NCBI GenBank assembly: GCA_030248195.1
Contig: JASAND010030874.1
Location: 1 to 64,000, forward strand
Direction of reading: 5' to 3'
DNA length: 64,000 nt
Source of the DNA: Trissonchulus latispiculum
Lineage: Eukaryota; Nematoda; Enoplea; Enoplida; Ironidae
Part shown: one piece after another, positions 60,362-64,000 of the stretch
Layout: each line of letters begins with the position of its first letter
How positions within the stretch are numbered: the stretch's first letter is position 1
Notes under the pieces: generated by a model
What the model was told of the DNA's origin: nothing
Database searches by the model: none
What the model saw: only the letters and a program-made list of their open reading frames with translations
Program-made: the position numbers and the translations under genes

Positions 60362-61867
60362 TCCCCGGACAATATTTCACTTAAATCCTTAATGTTTAAA
60401 ATCTGCTAACATTATCTAGCAAACAATGCCCCTTTTAGCACTTAGACGTTAGGCTTTAGATTTTAGCGCTAGGAATTTAGGCATTATTGTTTTGAAAGCT
60501 CACCCAACTAAACAGCCAATCAGATTCCTGCTTGCAGCCAATCAAATCACGACGATGTTATGAAAAGGAATAGTTTACAGGAAGTTTCTTTAGAACCTCT
60601 TCGTTTGTATATTGCTCTGGTAGGTTGTAAAAATGCTGTTACGCTTGTTAAGTAAAAGCAGTAAAAGCAGATTTTGCTCCATCTAAAACTTTTCTTTCAA
60701 ACCGCATAACGAGCGTGTGCAGCAAATTAGATGACTTCCATGTTGAATTGCAGCAAATACCCTTGATGACGCCTCGGATAATTGCATGCAGCAATTATTC
60801 AGTGCCAGATCTAGGCCCCAACCCGGTGAGATAGAAAATTGGGTCTGGCACTACCCCAACAAGCGAAAGCGACTGGGGTGTGGCACTCAGCGAAAAAAAA
60901 AAATTGCAGCAAATCTCAGCATCTCCTCAAAGTCTAAATAAAATGAAAGTTTTTAAAATTAGATAAAAGCAATAAAAGTAATGCCAGTGGTAGTTAGTTG
61001 TAGTTTACCAGGCATGTTCGTAAAACAACGAGATGCGTAAATACTGCTGTCCTAGCAGACTTACATAAGCGACAGAACAAGGAGGTGTTTGGAAATGCTT
61101 TAATCTTATTCGATAGCACTGCAATTTCATTGCCTGCAAGCAGGAATCTGATTGGCTGTTTAGTTGGGTGAGCTTTCAAAACAATAATGCCTAAATTCTT
61201 AGCGCTAAAATCTAAAGAATAACGTCTAAGTGCTAAAAGATGCATTGTTTGCAAGATAATGCTCGCAGATTTTAAACATTATGGAATTAAGCCAAATATG
61301 TGGTCTAAAGTTTAAATCACATTAACGTTTTACCATTTGTAAAAGTTCCTAAATTTTAATTTCTAATTTTTTATTCATTGGTTTGAATTTAGAATTTAAG
61401 ACTTTGTTCGTTCCTTAGTTATAAATTTTAGTTGCTTGCATCAAGAAATTAGGATGACCCGAAAATTCCCCGGACACAAAAGCTATGTTCTGCACTGAAA
61501 TCCTTAAAATTAGTTTTAAGACTTGAACTATTTTCAAGTCCAGTTTTAAGTTTTAAGGAGCTCTTAAAACTTAAAACTAAAAACTTAAAACTCAGTGTGA
61601 ATACAGTCGCTAAAAACTTAAAACCTTAAAACCTTAAAACTGAGTTTTAAGGCGTCAGTGTGAACCGGCCTTTATTTTGTAAAAAGCTCTTCGACAAGTT
61701 TTAGATAATGCATTTAGCTCCGAAATAAGCTATAGAACGTTTCAAACGGTTTTGATATGAGTAAGTTATCGTTGTCAGAAGCAAAAAATCTAAAGTTCCG
61801 ATTTCAGGTCATTTTCAATAGGAATTGGAAATTTTGAATGGCTGTAACTTTTTTATTCCTGGACGAA

Positions 61868-62210
61868 ATCATCCCAAATTTCAATGGATTGTGTAGGACC
61901 CTAAGGACTATCAATGAGCACAATTTGAGCCAAATCGGTGAGGGTAGAATTTTCGACCCAAGTAGCGCCCCCCTTAACCGCCAGCTAATGCATTTGTACG
62001 TGGAGCAGCACAAATCTTCTATACAGAAATGTCAGCTTAGAACGGTTTGGGAGCCGGGGACCGCCCGTTGCAGGCGACGAAATTCTATATTGGGAGCTGG
62101 CCCACGGGGTGGCCCCCAATTTTTGGAAAGGGCCTGGGCCGGTTGGGGGCCGGCCCGGAGTTATCCTCCCGAAAGACACTAGAGGGTAACACTAGGGATA
62201 TGGGAATACC
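61868..62210. other. Spacer, no gene seen
   Basis: Open on the plus strand over about 300 bp but without any recognised domain; contains GGGGGCCGGCCCGG-rich sequence near 62140. Confidence 0.5.
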
Positions 62211-62214
62211 TTAA

Positions 62215-63540
62215 GGCGGTGGTATCCTTTTGTGCAGTGCTTTTGTGGTGACTTTTTGAAACACTATAGCTTTCGCAGTTTTGGGAGTTGGAAAGAGCTT
62301 TATATATCGTTTTAGAGCTTATTATCTGTATATTCCCATGGGCTTACGGAACCGGCAAAATTAGAAATAGCAAAAATTTTCTGATATGCTGACAGGGTGA
62401 GTCTAGACCAAAAATGTTTGAACATCGATTTCTCAAAACTGAAGAATCGGACAAAATTCCTTTTTATCATGATATGAAGGACATATGGGCCGAGGGACTT
62501 TTCTGGATTTGGCTCAGCAGGTTTAACGTTCAAGAAAATCGGCCAAATGCACGGTAACACGAAATTTCGCCAATTGGCGTTGAGTTTTCTTGCTACTCGA
62601 CACATTATAGAGAAAAACAAAGAAAAACGTCCCTTCTGAAAAGTGCGAAGTTCGACTATGCCAAAAATGTCTGGAATCCGTCGAGCAGTTTTGAGAAATC
62701 TATGTTCGAAACAAAATAATAGCAGTTTTGGCAAAATGATTTTTCGGCCAAATCTCTAGCTTAAAAAAATAAAGACTGCTAGTAGGCATTCATAAAATGT
62801 GCATTTGGACGCTGTATCGATTGAGTATAAATAAGCCAACTTTATCCTAACGTGTGGCAGTAATTTTGAAAAAAACTGATTTCCTCGAAAATGGCCATTT
62901 CTTGAACCTCAAAACAGTTTTTTGCTCATACTGACTTAACCACTTGAGATAGCTCGAAGGTTGAAAAGCAAAAATGTTCATTTTCGTGTCCTCTTTCCAG
63001 CCACAACAACCAATGCCGCGTCTGGTCAACCTACCGGGAGTAGTGTTTGAGGCCGGCCGGGGTTTCACCGGCCTAAAGCAATTTGCAGTGCAGTAGTATA
63101 ACTTGTAAGATATTTATTTTCGAATGTTATCTTAGAAAAATAGCACAGCATAGCATAGAAAATTAGCTAGATAACTAGATAACTAGATTTGGAGTTCATT
63201 TTACGGTTAGTTTCTCTATTTTGTAAATTTCTGATTGGAGATTTGTATCCCAGCCGGCGGCCGGCCGTTAGCCGGCCGGCCTCACCGGCCGCCGGCCGGC
63301 CGGCCGGCGAGCAAAAGTCGTCGGCCGGCGGCCGGTCCCCGGCCGGCTTAGGCCGGCCGGCCTCAAACACTAACCGGGAGCCAACGGCCAAAAACCAACC
63401 TTTCCCAACCTTTGCCTAAAAATAAGGGACTGGTCCCAGAATGTTAAAGAGCACGAAAATAGGTTATTCGTAAGTTTTAGCTATTTTCGTACAGGATTAA
63501 AGCCGTATGAGTCAAAAATACCCGAACGGAAACCAGCACC
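62215..63540. mobile_element. TTAA-flanked non-autonomous element, copy 4, with nested hAT-like element
   Basis: Ends GGCGGTGGTATCC / GGAAACCAGCACC, flanked by TTAA (62211-62214, 63541-63544). Parallel to copy 3 (26965-27971). Removing the nested element and one duplication leaves 986 bp, close to copy 3. Confidence 0.87.
63041..63372. mobile_element. CCGGCC-rich hAT-like element nested in TTAA copy 4, TSD ACCGGGAG
   Basis: 332 bp. TIRs TAGTGTTTGAGGCCGGCCGG / CCGGCCTCAAACACTA; perfect 8-bp duplication ACCGGGAG (63033-63040, 63373-63380). Dense CCGGCC runs near the right end. Confidence 0.93.
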
Positions 63541-63544
63541 TTAA

Positions 63545-64000
63545 ACCAGGATCAAAGGGTGCTAAACGACATTAGTGTACAGGATCAACAAAAATTCGGT
63601 ACGAGGTTGATGTTGATCTCAACATTATGCACTCTTCAAGCATGTAAACATAAAAAATATTTGCTTGCATGCTTCTAGAATGATACCGATAGAAATAGTA
63701 AAGAAATGCCATAATGCCTAAACTGAATGTCCCAGATGTTTTCAATGACGGTCGAAAACAAAACGAAGGCTGCTCGGATAGTCTTTCTCAAACGCTAAAT
63801 CGGGTGAACTGGATACAAGACAAACCCATCATTCCAAAAAGCAAATATTTTTTGTTGTACAGCTCAATTTATGCCTGCATGAGGAAGTACATAGTAGAAG
63901 CGAACATTTTCCGTTCTCTTTTGGCTCTCTCTCTCTCTCTCGTATTAGGTTCTGTTGCTATGCTTGAGACGACTATGTATGAAATAGGAGCGCACAATAG
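63545..64000. other. Unassigned sequence, no gene seen
   Basis: No coding signal; a short (CT)n run near 63925. Confidence 0.5.

Larger units (their letters stand above)
56816..60371. mobile_element. Foldback element B (same family) inserted in A, TSD ATATTT
   Basis: Starts TGTCCGGGGAATTTTTTGTC and ends ...TCCCCG/GACA after interruption by C. Flanked by ATATTT (56810-56815 and 60372-60377), which also appears once at the matching place in A's intact right arm (in inverse). Net length about 1630 bp. Arms about 56816-57230 plus 57605-57720 against 57880-58441. Confidence 0.92.
56633..61476. mobile_element. Foldback element A (TGTCCGGGG family), TSD CAAAAG
   Basis: Ends TGTCCGGGGAATTTTCGGGT / ACCCGAAAATTCCCCGGACA, flanked by CAAAAG (56627-56632 and 61477-61482). 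Net length without element B and its duplication is about 1282 bp. Its left arm is split by B: arm pieces 56633-56815 and 60378-60560 pair with 61125-61476. No ORF. Confidence 0.92.
56011..61867. mobile_element. Outer foldback element Z, host of the nest
   Basis: Arms 56011-56190 and 61690-61867 are inverted copies (TTCGTCCAGGAATAAAA, GAAACGTTCTATAGCTTA, CTAAAACTTGTCGAAGA). Inner arms consist of TTTTAAG-type words (about 56470-56600 against 61500-61670). Removing element A leaves about 1.0 kb. Target duplication not identified. Confidence 0.8.

Noticed and set aside
61838..62182. 114-codon plus-strand open frame
   Set aside because: Starts inside the foldback arm of element Z and shows no recognised domain.

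Overview
This is a stretch of animal nuclear DNA carrying two protein-coding genes, both on the minus strand, separated and interrupted by dense repeats. Introns are GT-AG, intergenic DNA is AT-rich, and long (TA)n runs are frequent. No bacterial operons and no viral genes are visible. The DEG/ENaC channel and the FNIP gene point to a metazoan, probably an invertebrate; I cannot name the phylum from sequence alone.

Gene 1 (about 10-4174, minus) is a complete two-exon DEG/ENaC amiloride-sensitive-type sodium channel subunit of 602 aa. Gene 2 (17222-54007, minus) is a folliculin-interacting protein (FNIP). I reconstructed it as 20 coding exons with matching splice phases, 3636 nt or 1211 aa plus stop. 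Several small exons are too short to stand out as ORFs: exons 3, 8, 13, 15 and 17. The last exon is the weakest part of the model. FNIP works with folliculin as the Rag GTPase-activating complex of the mTORC1/TFEB nutrient pathway, so the two genes have unrelated jobs and are simply neighbours.

Between the genes (4175-17221) lie a tRNA-Thr(AGU)-like gene and several MITEs. The FNIP introns hold most of the rest: hAT-like non-autonomous elements with 8-bp target duplications, a G-run-rich group with 5-bp duplications, TTAA-flanked 1-kb elements, two copies of a 1.7-1.9 kb element with internal minisatellites (period about 147 and 163 bp), Penelope-like direct repeats with hammerhead-like boxes, a tRNA-derived SINE and long TA/TG microsatellites.

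The distal 8 kb (56011-63544) is wholly transposon-built. Its centrepiece is a nest of foldback elements inserted into one another. Three of them share TGTCCGGGG termini and each is flanked by a perfect 6-bp target duplication, so the order of insertion can be read directly. This nest, the hammerhead-like repeats and the shared hairpin core of the G-run-rich elements are the most unusual things in the window. No CRISPR array, rRNA gene or complete autonomous transposon was found.
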